From: Symbiobacteriaceae bacterium
GTDB taxonomy: Bacteria > Bacillota > Sulfobacillia > Symbiobacteriales > Symbiobacteriaceae
Assembly: GCA_029239785.1 (NCBI GenBank)
Contig: JARBUG010000008.1
Span: 27,505 to 91,504 of the forward strand
Length of the DNA stretch: 64,000 bases
Direction: 5' to 3'
The stretch's first letter is position 1. Every line of letters starts with the position of its first letter. The position numbers were made by a program, and so were the translations under genes. Of this stretch, positions 1-8,762 are shown one piece after another. The notes beneath the pieces were generated by a model that saw only the letters and a program-made list of their open reading frames with translations, did not search any database and was not told the origin of the DNA.

Positions 1-1882
1 CCTCGCCGCGTTCATTATAGATGATGACCTGGTCGCCATTGCTGATCCCCCGGGCCTCCGCATCGGCCGGATGCAGCAGGCACCGCGGCTCTCCCTCAAT
101 CCGCTGCAGCGACGCCACCCCGGCAAACGCCGTGTGATGCTGCGAATGGCCCGGCGCCGTCAGCAGCCGCAGCGGGCCTTCCGCCGCCTCAGGCGCCCAG
201 TCGGGCAGGGGCGGCAGGCCATCCCGTTCCATCGCCTCCGAGTACAAGTACGTGACGGCCGGGCCGCTCTGGTCGACCGCCAGCTTCACGGGGCCGGCGC
301 CCACCAGACCCTCGGCCGTGAACGTCGTTCCCTGCGTCAGCAGATCGATATACTCCGCCGTGCTGTGCCGGAAGACCGGGTCCTCCAGCCCCAGCCGGGC
401 GGCCAGTTGCTGCACCACCCACACGTTGGGGCGCGACTCGCCCAGGGGCTCAATCAGCTGGGGCCCATGCTGCGTGTAATAGGTCCCGTAGCTACGGAAG
501 AGATCTTCCGACTCAAAGGGCGTACAGGCCGGCAGCACAATATCGGCGAACAGCGCCGTGTCCGACAGGAAGATATCTTGGACGACCGTAAACAGGTCCT
601 CCCGGCTGAGGCCGGCCACCATGCGGGCCTGGTCCGGGCAGGTGACTGCCGGGTTGTTGGCTGCCACAAACAGCGCCTTAATGGGCGGATCGTTCAGCTC
701 GATTAACGCCCGGCCCAGCTGGCTGTGGTTGATCTCCCGGGTCGGGCGCCCCAGCAAATCCGGGCGCCGCAGGGCGTTGTAGTTCCAGTTCCACGCGGCG
801 GCGGTGTCCTGCAGGGCGCCGCCGCCCCGCTTTCCCCACGCCCCCACCAGGGCCGGCAGGCAGGCCACGGTCCGGGTCGCCATGCCACCGCCCGCGTTCC
901 GGGCCATGCCCATCCCCAGCCGGATGAACGGCGCCTTCGCCTTCCCGTACGCATGCGCCAGCCGCTCCACGTCGGCGGCCGCGATTCCGGTCATCTCCGC
1001 AACCCGCTCGGGCGTGTACGACGGCAACACCTCGTCGCGTAGCCGCTCAAAGCCCACCGTGCGATTACCCACAAATTCCTGGTCATACAGGCCGTCCCGC
1101 ACCAGTACGTGCATCATGCACAGCGCCAGTGCCGTATCCGTCCCGATGCGCGGCGCCAGGTGCCAGTCCGCCCGCTGGGCCGTGCGGGTCCGGTAGGGGT
1201 CGATCACGATCAACTGGGCGCCCCGGGCCTTCGCCCGGTCGATAAACGGCACGATGTGCACGTTCGTCGTCACCACGTTGGCGCCCCAGCAAATAATCAG
1301 GTCCGAGTCTTCCACCGACTCCGGATCGGTGCCAGGGGTGGGGCCGCAGGCATACTCCCATCCAACCTCGCAGGCCGAATCACACACCGTGCCGGCCAGA
1401 AACTGGCTGGCGCCCAGGGCGTGGAACAACGCCTTGACCGTATTGCGGTTAATCAGGCCCATGGTGCCGCTGTAGGCATAGCCCAGCAAGGCTTCCGGGC
1501 CAAACTCAGCCTGTAACTCACTCCACCGGGTCGCGATCTCATCGAGCGCCTCATCCCACGATATCGGGGCGAAGCGCCCGGCGCCCTTCGGCCCGACCCG
1601 CTTCAGCGGCATCATCAGCCGCTCGGGCGAGTGGACCCGCTCCGGGTACCTGTTCACCTTCCCGCACAAAAAGCCCCCGGTGAAAGGATGCGCCGGGTCA
1701 CCCGCCACCTTGACTACTCGGCCATCTTCCACCGTTGCCAATACCGAGCACTGGTCCGGACAGTCATGCGGACATACCGTGCGAATCAATTCCTGGCCCA
1801 ACCCCTCATCCCCCGTCGCATCCGTTTCATGCGTATCTGCATACGCCAGCCACCCGCAAAGGGCCTGCCGTCGGCGTTTCAT
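1..1882 (-). CDS. Molybdopterin oxidoreductase, 3' end beyond window
   Basis: A molybdenum enzyme of the DMSO reductase/formate dehydrogenase superfamily. About 627 codons are visible and the C-terminus lies off the left edge. Cysteines at about residues 37, 41, 45 and 73 (CPHDCPDQC, then GFLC) form the N-terminal 4Fe-4S site (Cx3Cx3Cx27C). The central part carries the usual Mo-bisMGD features, for example IICWGANVVTTN, and the last visible part enters the dinucleotide-binding domain (LLTAPGHSQHHTAF). No Tat signal is seen, so a cytoplasmic enzyme is likely. The substrate cannot be told from sequence. The ATG at 1882 has no clear ribosome site; a TTG at 1801 behind a G-rich stretch is a possible start. 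It is divergent from the small regulator at 1943. Confidence 0.85.
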   Translation of the reverse strand, partial: MKRRRQALCGWLAYADTHETDATGDEGLGQELIRTVCPHDCPDQCSVLATVEDGRVVKVAGDPAHPFTGGFLCGKVNRYPERVHSPERLMMPLKRVGPKGAGRFAPISWDEALDEIATRWSELQAEFGPEALLGYAYSGTMGLINRNTVKALFHALGASQFLAGTVCDSACEVGWEYACGPTPGTDPESVEDSDLIICWGANVVTTNVHIVPFIDRAKARGAQLIVIDPYRTRTAQRADWHLAPRIGTDTALALCMMHVLVRDGLYDQEFVGNRTVGFERLRDEVLPSYTPERVAEMTGIAAADVERLAHAYGKAKAPFIRLGMGMARNAGGGMATRTVACLPALVGAWGKRGGGALQDTAAAWNWNYNALRRPDLLGRPTREINHSQLGRALIELNDPPIKALFVAANNPAVTCPDQARMVAGLSREDLFTVVQDIFLSDTALFADIVLPACTPFESEDLFRSYGTYYTQHGPQLIEPLGESRPNVWVVQQLAARLGLEDPVFRHSTAEYIDLLTQGTTFTAEGLVGAGPVKLAVDQSGPAVTYLYSEAMERDGLPPLPDWAPEAAEGPLRLLTAPGHSQHHTAFAGVASLQRIEGEPRCLLHPADAEARGISNGDQVIIYNERGE

Positions 1883-1942
1883 TTACATCAGTCTGGTCAA
1901 TAATCACTACCACCACGTTATGTGAAGGGTGGCAGTGCAGCG

Positions 1943-2173
1943 ATGCCGTTCTGGCAGCGGAAAAACCGGCTGGGGTACTGGCGCAAGATCAGGGGGTTGA
2001 ACCAGGAGGCAGTGGCGCGAAGGCTTCGCGTCGCTCGGCGAACCATTTATCATTGGGAGCTGGACATTACAGAACCTACTGTAGACCAGACCGAAGCACT
2101 CGCAGAAATCCTCGGTGTTAGCGCCCGCGAACTGTTTCCCTGTGCAGCCCTTCGAAAGAGACGACATATATAG
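1943..2173 (+). CDS. Small XRE-family helix-turn-helix regulator
   Basis: A protein of about 76 residues that is almost entirely one Cro/C1-type DNA-binding domain. The run GYWRKIRGLNQEAVARRLRV followed by ARRTIYHWELDITEPT is the classic XRE helix-turn-helix, and the tail (LAEILGVSARELFPC) matches the closing helices. The ATG at 1943 is preceded by AAGGGTGG at good spacing; a GTG at 1922 would add seven residues. It is divergent from the molybdopterin oxidoreductase, so control of that gene is plausible but inferred. Confidence 0.75.
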   Translation: MPFWQRKNRLGYWRKIRGLNQEAVARRLRVARRTIYHWELDITEPTVDQTEALAEILGVSARELFPCAALRKRRHI

Positions 2174-2176
2174 GAC

Positions 2177-2363
2177 ACATCCACCTGCACCAACGCCTTC
2201 CGGAACATAACCGCCACCTGCACAAACACTTGCTCGGTCTACCTGAAGGCACCGCCAGAACCATCTGCCGAACGGCTTCCAGGCCTACCGCACGGTCTAC
2301 ACCTGGGACAACGAAGCCAAGTACACCTTCGTCCCGGGGCAAACAACTGAATTCAACCCGTAG
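2177..2363 (+). pseudogene. Decayed fragment of an unidentified gene
   Basis: This stretch has no intact gene, but conceptual translation gives a protein-like C-terminus (NGFQAYRTVYTWDNEAKY, then TFVPGQTTEFNP and a stop at 2361-2363). In-frame stops sit just upstream. A neighbouring frame reads CTNTCSVYLKAPPEPSAE, as if one frameshift separates two pieces of the same gene. It is probably a remnant; the family is not recognised. Confidence 0.3.
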
Positions 2364-2374
2364 CTGCCAAAAGA

Positions 2375-2402
2375 GAAGGCCTCCCCGCCCGGGGAGGCCT
2401 TC
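2375..2402 (-). terminator. Rho-independent terminator of the iron-binding-protein gene
   Basis: A perfect 12-bp inverted repeat (GAAGGCCTCCCC / GGGGAGGCCTTC) with a 4-nt loop lies 5 bp beyond the stop codon of the minus-strand gene ending at 2408. On the minus strand it is followed by TCTTTT. Confidence 0.85.
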
Positions 2403-2407
2403 ACACT

Positions 2408-3375
2408 TTACTGGGGCAGAATCTTCACGAGGTCATCCAGCACCCGGTTCGCCGCCGTAATCCCGATGCCCAGCATCCAGTGGTCATCGGACATCTCGTA
2501 CACCTTACCCGCCTTTACCACGTTCAGGTTCTGCCAGAGCGGGCTCTTCATCAGATTGACAATCATCGTGTCCTTCTTGTCCGCACCCCGGAACTGGGTA
2601 TATACGAGAATGTCACCCTCCAAGTCCGGAATCCGCTCCTCCGTCGCCTGCTCCATAAACACCGGCTTATTCTGCGCGGCCGGGCGGGCCAGACCGGCAT
2701 CGGTCACCACCGTATGCACAAAGGTATCCTGCATATAAATCCGCACATGATCAGACAGGCCCCGGGCGATGGAGATCGTCATCTTCCCGCTCTTGTCGCC
2801 CAGCTTCTGCTTGATCTCAGCCGTGCGCTTGTCGTAATCGGCCATAATCTTCGCAGCCTCAGCCTGCTTGCCAACGGCCTCAGCATGCACCTTAAAGTTG
2901 ACCTTCCAGGCCACGCCGACTTTTTCGGTAAAGACCGTGGGCGCAATCTGGCTCAGCTTATCGTAAATGCCTTATGGCGAAGCGCGCTGCTCAGAATCAG
3001 GTCAGGCTTGAGGGCCGCGATCGCCTCCAAGTTGGGCTGCGCAATCGTCCCGACCTTGGTAACCCCATCCAGCTTCCCCTTCAGATACTCCGGGGATTCC
3101 CCGCCCTGAAACGGCGTCACGGCGCCCACCGGCTTGATGCCAAGTGCGACCATGCTGTCCAGCTCACCCGTATCGAGCACAACTACCCGCTGCGGCAAGG
3201 CCGACACCTTGCTCTCGCCCATAAAGTGCTTGACCACGCGCTCGGTCTGCGCGGCCGGAGCGGGGGTCGGGTCCTGCTTTGCCGCATCCGGTGCCGGCTT
3301 GGTTCCACCGCAGCCAATCACCAGCAACATCGCAGCAAGAAGAAAAGTCGCCATAAACCGGTACCTTTTCATCAT
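2408..3375 (-). pseudogene. Iron-siderophore ABC substrate-binding lipoprotein, frameshifted
   Basis: A periplasmic-binding-protein-type lipoprotein for ferric siderophores (FepB/FhuD-like). The N-terminal part (3375 down to about 2953) has a lipoprotein signal with lipobox Cys22 (LLVIGC) and the family core RVVVLDTGELDSMVALGI. The C-terminal part (to 2408) ends in the family-typical VYEMSDDHWMLGIGITAA. The two parts are in different frames. At about 2969-2973 the reading changes from LRHKAFTIS-stop to IYDKLSQIAPTVFTEKVG, consistent with loss of one base. Everything else is well preserved, so the mutation is recent or a sequencing error. The ATG-ATG start at 3375 follows AAGGAGCG. The gene is divergent from the permease genes and shares a Fur box with them. 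Confidence 0.85.
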
Positions 3376-3426
3376 TGTTCATACGCTCCTTACCATGGTA
3401 AACTAGTCGATGTCACGTGTTGCGAT

Positions 3427-3441
3427 TGAGAATCATTATCA
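3427..3441. promoter_or_regulatory. Fur box
   Basis: TGAGAATCATTATCA matches the 7-1-7 Fur consensus TGATAATNATTATCA at all but one position. It sits between the divergent binding-protein gene (start 3375) and permease gene (start 3545), so one iron-loaded Fur site could repress both directions. Confidence 0.8.
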
Positions 3442-3544
3442 TCTATCTCACAAGGCACATCGTAACAGGAGTGGCGAAAACCGTCAATAACACGTTTTCG
3501 TCGACCTCCCTGATGCAAAAGATTCATCAGAAGGGGGTTTATGC

Positions 3545-4552
3545 TTGTCAACAATCAGAGCTCGCACTGCTCCGGCAGCGGCGCTTATGCTCGGCGTTTT
3601 GCTGCTGCTGGCCTGTGCCGCTTTCAGTATTGCCTACGGCCTTATGGACATTCGCCTATCAACTATTTACGAGGCGCTGACCGGCTTCAACGCCTCGCCG
3701 GAACACTACATTGTGCGCACCGTTCGCCTTCCCCGGGCCCTCATCGCAGCAACGGTGGGCGCCGCCCTCGCCGTAGCCGGCGCTATTATGCAGGCCCTCA
3801 CCCGCAACCCCCTTGCAGCCCCCGGTGTCCTCGGCATCAACGCCGGGGCATCGCTGGCAGTCGTCGCCGCCATGTTTCTGCTCAACACCGCGTCGCTTTC
3901 GGTTTATGCCTGGTTCGCGTTTCTCGGCGCCGCACTGGCTGCCGTCCTGGTCTACAGCTTGGGCTCCCTGGGGCGCGGCGGCATGACACCGCTCAAACTC
4001 ACAGTCGCCGGCGCAGCTCTCACAGCGCTCTTCTCCTCCATTACACAGGGGCTCATGGTGCTTAACGAGCGGACGCTGGACGAAATGCGCTTCTGGATGG
4101 CCGGCTCAGTGGCAGGGCGCGACATGACGCTCTTCCTGCAGGTCCTGCCGTTCCTGGGCGCCGGACTGCTCGGTGCTTTCGTCATGGGCAAGCAAATCAC
4201 CACCCTCAGCCTCGGCGAAGATGTCGCCCGTGGCCTGGGCCAGCGCACCGGCTGGATCAAGGCCGGGGCGGCGCTTATCGTCGTGCTGCTGGCGGGCAGT
4301 GCCGTCGCCGTGGCAGGACCAATCAGCTTCATCGGGCTGGCAGTCCCGCACATCGCCCGAAAAATCGTGGGCACCGATTACCGCTGGATTCTGCCCCTCT
4401 CTGCCGTGCTGGGCGGCATTCTCCTGCTGCTGGCCGATATCGGAGCACGAGCGGTGCTGAGACCGCAGGAGGTCGCCGTCGGCATCATGACGGCCCTGCT
4501 CGGCGCCCCGTTCTTTATTGCACTCGCCCGACAAGGGGTGAAGAAGACATGA
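3545..4552 (+). CDS. FecCD-family iron-siderophore ABC permease (first subunit)
   Basis: A 335-residue polytopic membrane protein, the usual length and hydrophobic pattern for a FecCD/BtuC permease. Family hallmarks include TVRLPRALIAATVGAALAVA near the N-terminus, the [20 protein letters not shown] loop that contacts the ATPase, and GPISFIGLAVPHIAR near the C-terminus. The TTG start at 3545 follows AAGGGGG at proper spacing. The stop overlaps the second permease gene by 4 bp (ATGA), so the two are translationally coupled. With the next gene it should form the heterodimeric channel of an iron-chelate importer. Confidence 0.92.
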   Translation: MSTIRARTAPAAALMLGVLLLLACAAFSIAYGLMDIRLSTIYEALTGFNASPEHYIVRTVRLPRALIAATVGAALAVAGAIMQALTRNPLAAPGVLGINAGASLAVVAAMFLLNTASLSVYAWFAFLGAALAAVLVYSLGSLGRGGMTPLKLTVAGAALTALFSSITQGLMVLNERTLDEMRFWMAGSVAGRDMTLFLQVLPFLGAGLLGAFVMGKQITTLSLGEDVARGLGQRTGWIKAGAALIVVLLAGSAVAVAGPISFIGLAVPHIARKIVGTDYRWILPLSAVLGGILLLLADIGARAVLRPQEVAVGIMTALLGAPFFIALARQGVKKT

Positions 4553-5580
4553 GAAAGGCCGTCACACTGCGGCGTGGGCCACTCTCCTTCCAGATCAACC
4601 TCCGTGTGATCGGAGTGCTGCTGGGACTACTCGCCGTTACGCTCGGCGTTATGATCATCAACATGGGCCTCGGCGAGTTTCCCATCGCCCCGGTGGATGT
4701 GCTGAAGACCGTTCTGGGCCTGGGCACCGGCGAGTACGACTTCATCGTGGGCACCCTGCGCCTGCCGCGCAATTTTGTTGCCTTCTTCGTGGGCGGCGGG
4801 CTGGCACTCTCCGGCGCCATCCTGCAGGGGCTGACCAGAAACCCGCTGGCGGCGCCAGATGTGATCGGCATTACCCATGGCGCCAACCTGGGGGCGGTAG
4901 CCGTCCTCATCCTGGCACCGACAGCGCCGCTTATCGCGCTTCCCGGTGCCGCCATCGGTGGGGCACTCGCTGCAGCGACCATCACCTACACCCTGGCCTG
5001 GAAGGGCGGCACCGCCCCCATTCGCCTGATTCTGGTCGGCATGGGCATCGCTTCGGCGCTTCAGGCCTTGACTACCCTGCTGCTCACCCATGGCAACGTC
5101 ATCGTGGTCAGCCAGGCGATGGTCTGGATCACAGGCAGCGTCTATGGCCGGAGCTGGGAGCACCTCGCACGCCTGCTCCCCTGGCTGGTCGTCGCCATCC
5201 CGGCAGCGCTGCTGCTGGCCCGCCACGCCAACGCTCTCCAACTCGGCGACGACATCGCCCGGGGCCTGGGCGCCCGGGTCGAACGCAACCGTGGCCTCCT
5301 GCTCGCCATCAGCGTCATTCTGGCCGGTGCAGCCGTGGCCACCTGCGGGGCAGTCGGGTTTGTCGGCCTCATGGCGCCGCACATCGCCCGGCAGTTGGTC
5401 GGCCCATCTCAAGGCGGCCTCTTCCCCGTCGCCACTGTTGCGGGCGGGCTGATCCTGGTCACCGCCGACATGCTCGGCCGCACCCTGTTTGCCCCCATCG
5501 AAGTCCCCGCCGGCGTCATCACGGCTGCGGTCGGTGCCCCGTACTTCCTGTGGCTCCTGTTCCGGAGCCGTAATGCCTAG
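4549..5580 (+). CDS. FecCD-family iron-siderophore ABC permease (second subunit)
   Basis: A 343-residue polytopic membrane protein of the FecCD family. It shows [20 protein letters not shown], the [20 protein letters not shown] coupling segment and [18 protein letters not shown]. It starts within the stop codon of the first permease. The second permease differs clearly from the first, typical of FecC/FecD or FhuB/FhuG heteromeric pairs. It is followed 16 bp later by the ATPase gene. Confidence 0.92.
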   Translation: MRKAVTLRRGPLSFQINLRVIGVLLGLLAVTLGVMIINMGLGEFPIAPVDVLKTVLGLGTGEYDFIVGTLRLPRNFVAFFVGGGLALSGAILQGLTRNPLAAPDVIGITHGANLGAVAVLILAPTAPLIALPGAAIGGALAAATITYTLAWKGGTAPIRLILVGMGIASALQALTTLLLTHGNVIVVSQAMVWITGSVYGRSWEHLARLLPWLVVAIPAALLLARHANALQLGDDIARGLGARVERNRGLLLAISVILAGAAVATCGAVGFVGLMAPHIARQLVGPSQGGLFPVATVAGGLILVTADMLGRTLFAPIEVPAGVITAAVGAPYFLWLLFRSRNA

Positions 5581-5596
5581 GACGGAGGGAACTAGC

Positions 5597-6400
5597 ATGC
5601 ATAAACTACAAGCCAAAAACCTGACGCTGGCGTACGACGGCGCCCCCGTCGTCAGTGGGCTGAACATGGAAATCCCGTCCGGGCGCATTACGGCGCTGGT
5701 CGGCGGCAACGGGTGCGGAAAGTCGACCCTCCTCCGCTCCCTGGCCCGGCTCATGAAGCCACGGGGCGGCGAGATTCTGCTCGATGGCACCAGCATCGCC
5801 ACCATGTCCACCAAAGATGTCGCCCGGCGACTCGGCATTCTGCCCCAGGGCCCGGTGGCCCCCGAGGGCCTGACTGTTCGTGACTTGGTCGCCCAGGGGC
5901 GTTATCCACACCAAAGCTGGTACTCCCAGTGGTCGGCGGACGATGAGCAGGAAGTCGAAAGGGCGCTGGCGGCAACATCCACAGCCGAACTGGCGGACCG
6001 ACCGCTGGATTCCCTCTCTGGCGGGCAGCGGCAGCGTGCCTGGATTGCCATGGCTCTGGCCCAGGGCACCGAAATCCTCCTGCTCGATGAGCCCACCACC
6101 TACTTGGACATGGCCCACCAGTTCGACGTGCTCGACCTGCTCTGGGAACTGAACCGTTCGGAACAGCGAACCATCGTCATGGTGCTCCACGACCTGAACC
6201 AGGCCTGCCGCTACGCCCACCACCTGGTGGCCATCAAGAATGGCGCCATCTGGGCGCAGGGGAATCCGGAAACCGTCATGACACGTGATATGGTCCGTGC
6301 CGTTTTCGGGATGGAGTGCCGCATCGTGGCCGACCCGGTCACAGGCACCCCCATGTGCGTCCCCCTCAGCCGGGTCGCCGCCGCTGCCGCCGCAGACTAA
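5597..6400 (+). CDS. ABC transporter ATPase for iron-siderophore uptake (FepC/FhuC-like)
   Basis: A 267-residue cytoplasmic ATPase powering the two preceding permeases. Walker A is GGNGCGKST (residues 36-44), the signature motif is [17 protein letters not shown], and Walker B is [12 protein letters not shown], in which the T-Y-LD wording is typical of FecE/FhuC siderophore ATPases. The H-loop lies in [13 protein letters not shown]. The ATG at 5597 is preceded by GGAGGGA; an upstream in-frame extension overlaps the permease and is rejected. It is the last gene of the Fur-box operon and is followed by a strong terminator. Confidence 0.93.
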   Translation: MHKLQAKNLTLAYDGAPVVSGLNMEIPSGRITALVGGNGCGKSTLLRSLARLMKPRGGEILLDGTSIATMSTKDVARRLGILPQGPVAPEGLTVRDLVAQGRYPHQSWYSQWSADDEQEVERALAATSTAELADRPLDSLSGGQRQRAWIAMALAQGTEILLLDEPTTYLDMAHQFDVLDLLWELNRSEQRTIVMVLHDLNQACRYAHHLVAIKNGAIWAQGNPETVMTRDMVRAVFGMECRIVADPVTGTPMCVPLSRVAAAAAAD

Positions 6401-6403
6401 AAG

Positions 6404-6441
6404 AGTCCCCCGCCCTGAGCACAACCTCAGGACGGGGGACT
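6404..6441 (+). terminator. Terminator of the iron-transport operon
   Basis: A long hairpin (AGTCCCCCGCCCTGAG pairing with CTCAGGACGGGGGACT, one mismatch) starts 4 bp after the ATPase stop and is followed by TCTTC. Confidence 0.85.
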
Positions 6442-6455
6442 TCTTCATGACCCCA

Positions 6456-6528
6456 CTAGACCCTTCCGGCATGGGCCGGTCGGGATTTGGCCCATGCCGG
6501 AAGGGTTACGGCACCCACCCGGGGGTGC
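6456..6528 (+). repeat. Paired-hairpin repeat, unit 1
   Basis: A 73-bp unit. Its left part is a long palindrome (CCCTTCCGGCATGGGCC pairing with GGCCCATGCCGGAAGGG around CGGTCGGGATTT-type loop sequence). Its right part is a second hairpin (GGCACCC / GGGGGTGCC). It is directly followed by a second copy. Copies of the same family recur, inverted, near 40.7 kb. Confidence 0.8.
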
Positions 6529-6603
6529 CTAGACCCTCCCGGCATGGGCCGGTCGGGATTTGGCCCACGCCTGACGGGTTACGGCACCCATTGAGGGTGC
6601 CTA
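6529..6603 (+). repeat. Paired-hairpin repeat, unit 2, running into the lutC stop codon
   Basis: The second copy of the unit, diverged in its left arm (GGCCCACGCCTGACGGG). Its right part reads GTTACGGCACCCATTGAGG then GTGCCTA. About 40 bp of this right part are the exact reverse complement of sequence at 40728-40770 and again at 40800-40840. The final CTA is the stop codon of the minus-strand lutC, so the repeat supplies that codon. Confidence 0.8.
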
Positions 6604-7293
6604 AATGATGATCACATGCGCCTGGCACGGGCCGTGCACGCCAATCGACAGGTCATTCTCAATATCCGCACTCCGGCTCGGGCCGGAAGCGAAAATCACC
6701 TGGCTCGGCATCACGCCCAGCTTCCGCAGCTTCTGGAACACATGCGCCGGCGTATACACAAACTGCTCCTTACGCACCACGGCAATATGGATCGGCGGCA
6801 GCAGCGCCACAGTCCGCCCCCGCCCCGGGGCGCCGGCCACGCCCGGCCGCGAGCTCCCCAGCACAATCGAGCCGGTCTCGGCAATCGCAAAGTCCGCCCC
6901 GGTAATGCCCGCCACGGCGCTCTCCGCCAGTTCGATCTGCGGGCGCCCCGGCTCGCCATGCTTCACCGGTGTCACTGCGTACCCGGCGGCGCCCAGCGCC
7001 TCGTCCAGGCCCAGATCATTCAGCGTGGGATCATCCCAGCGCACAACCTTCCCCGTCACGCCGGCTTCACGCAAAATACTCACCAAAAGCGGCCCGACCT
7101 CAGCCTCCGACAGCACCCGATAGCTCTTGCCGCTCAGCTTCGCCAGCTCCATCTGATACCGCTCCACCAGCGCCTCGGCATCCGTCGGCCCCACGTCGGG
7201 AATCGGCAGCGACGGCTGCCACTCCGGCTCGCTCTCCGTCCCCGACCGGCCCAGCCGGGTCCGCACCCGATTGATGAACGTCTGCTGGTTCAT
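6601..7293 (-). CDS. lutC: Lactate utilization protein C (LUD domain)
   Basis: A 230-residue cytosolic protein of the LUD family, the third component of the LutABC L-lactate oxidase complex that converts lactate to pyruvate. The LUD core is seen in VTGITGADFAIAETGSIVL-type sequence (GADFAIAETGSIVLGSS) and the closing VIFASGPSRSADIENDLSIG, which is near-invariant in LutC. It starts at the 1-bp overlap with the end of lutB (7293) and is the last gene of the operon. The stop codon lies inside a repeat unit. Confidence 0.9.
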   Translation of the reverse strand: MNQQTFINRVRTRLGRSGTESEPEWQPSLPIPDVGPTDAEALVERYQMELAKLSGKSYRVLSEAEVGPLLVSILREAGVTGKVVRWDDPTLNDLGLDEALGAAGYAVTPVKHGEPGRPQIELAESAVAGITGADFAIAETGSIVLGSSRPGVAGAPGRGRTVALLPPIHIAVVRKEQFVYTPAHVFQKLRKLGVMPSQVIFASGPSRSADIENDLSIGVHGPCQAHVIII

Positions 7294-8762
7294 TACTTCT
7301 TCCCCTCCTGCTCCAGGTCGGCCCAGCGCTCATGGAACGTACGCTTGACCACGGGCGGGAAATTCCGGGTATTGGTCCAAGCTGCAAACGGCCCGGGCAG
7401 ATGCTCAGCCACTTCAGTGCCATCGTCCCGCTTCTTGGCATACATCCGCATGCCCAGGTAGCCAACCTTCGACATCAGCCGGTAGATCGCCGGGCGCCGC
7501 CAGGCGGCCATCCACAGCTTCATCACCCGGGTAAAGCCCGGGTCGGCCTTGGCCTGCGTCACCATATCCATCCGCAGGTTGACCAGATGATCATGCAGAT
7601 GAATGCCCATCGGGCAGGCCTCGGTGCACGCCCCGCACAGGCTGGAGGCCTGCGGCAGGTCGGTCCACTCGTTAAAATCGTTCAGCAGCGGCGAAATCAC
7701 CGACCCTATGGGTCCGGGATAGATCGCGCCATACGCATGCCCGCCGATATTCCGGTAAACCGGGCACACGTTCAGGCAGGCGCCGCAGCGAATGCACATC
7801 AGGGTCTCCTCATACTTGGAGCCCAAAATGTTCGTCCGCCCATTATCCAGGAAGATCACATGCAGCTCTTCCGGCCCGTCCGGCTCGCCGGGGCGCCTGG
7901 GTCCGGTGATCATGTTGAAGTACGTGCTGATTTTCTGGCCCGTAGCGCTACGGGGCAGCAAGCCGTACAGGACCGCCAAGTCCTCCAGGGTCGGCACCAG
8001 CTTCTCCATGCCCACAATCGCCAGATGAACCGGCGGCACAGATGTGGACAGCCGGCCATTGCCCTCGTTCGTCACCATGCAGATGGTGCCCGACTCCGCC
8101 ACCAGGAAGTTGGCGCCCGATACACCGATATCGGCAGCCATAAACTTCTTGCGCAGCGTTTCGCGGGCGAACTTGGTCAGCGTCGGGGTGTCGGTGGTCA
8201 TCTCCCGGCCCGCGACCTCACCGAACATGTCGGCAATCTGGCGCCGGGTCTTATGAATCGCCGGAATCACGATGTGCGCTGGCGTCTCGTGCGCCAGCTG
8301 AATAATGTACTCGCCCAGGTCAGACTCCACCACCTCGACGCCCTTGGCTTCGAGTGCGTGGTTCAGGAAAACTTCTTCCGACGCCATCGACTTGGCCTTA
8401 ATGACCTTCTTGGCGTTGCGCCGGTCGATGATCTCCTCGGTAATGCGGACCACGTCGGCCGCATTCGCCGCCCAGTGGACCGTGCCGCCGTTGGCACGAA
8501 TCTGCTCCGCCGCCCGGGTCAAATAATAATCAAGGTGTGCGAGCGTATGCTCCTTGATCTTCCGGGCCTGCTGGCGCAAGTCCGTGAACGTACCAATCGA
8601 CATCTGCTCCGCCGCCTGGGCGTTCAAATCGCCAACGGCCGCGTTCCGCTTGGTCCGCAGGCTGTCTGCCGTGAAACGAATGGCGCCGCGCAACTGCTGA
8701 TCCTTCAGGGCCTTCGCAATCCGCCCCTTAAAGTCCAACATTTCCTTGAGACTAGCGGCCAT
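7293..8762 (-). CDS. lutB: Lactate utilization iron-sulfur protein B
   Basis: A protein of about 489 residues: an N-terminal LUD domain (GVSGANFLVAESGTICMVTNE) followed by a ferredoxin-like region with two 4Fe-4S motifs (CIRCGACLNVCPVYR and CGACTEACPMGIHLHD) and a short C-terminal LutB tail. It carries electrons in the LutABC lactate dehydrogenase complex. The ATG at 8762 is preceded by AAGGGGTG and overlaps the lutA end by 11 bp. A GTG at 8780 would lengthen it by six residues but would sit on the ribosome site. Confidence 0.92.
   Translation of the reverse strand: MAASLKEMLDFKGRIAKALKDQQLRGAIRFTADSLRTKRNAAVGDLNAQAAEQMSIGTFTDLRQQARKIKEHTLAHLDYYLTRAAEQIRANGGTVHWAANAADVVRITEEIIDRRNAKKVIKAKSMASEEVFLNHALEAKGVEVVESDLGEYIIQLAHETPAHIVIPAIHKTRRQIADMFGEVAGREMTTDTPTLTKFARETLRKKFMAADIGVSGANFLVAESGTICMVTNEGNGRLSTSVPPVHLAIVGMEKLVPTLEDLAVLYGLLPRSATGQKISTYFNMITGPRRPGEPDGPEELHVIFLDNGRTNILGSKYEETLMCIRCGACLNVCPVYRNIGGHAYGAIYPGPIGSVISPLLNDFNEWTDLPQASSLCGACTEACPMGIHLHDHLVNLRMDMVTQAKADPGFTRVMKLWMAAWRRPAIYRLMSKVGYLGMRMYAKKRDDGTEVAEHLPGPFAAWTNTRNFPPVVKRTFHERWADLEQEGKK

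Noticed and set aside
2230..2460. Plus-strand open frame as a gene
   Set aside because: It runs across the terminator into the antisense of the iron-binding-protein gene; the protein-like signal is in a different frame and is treated as a remnant.
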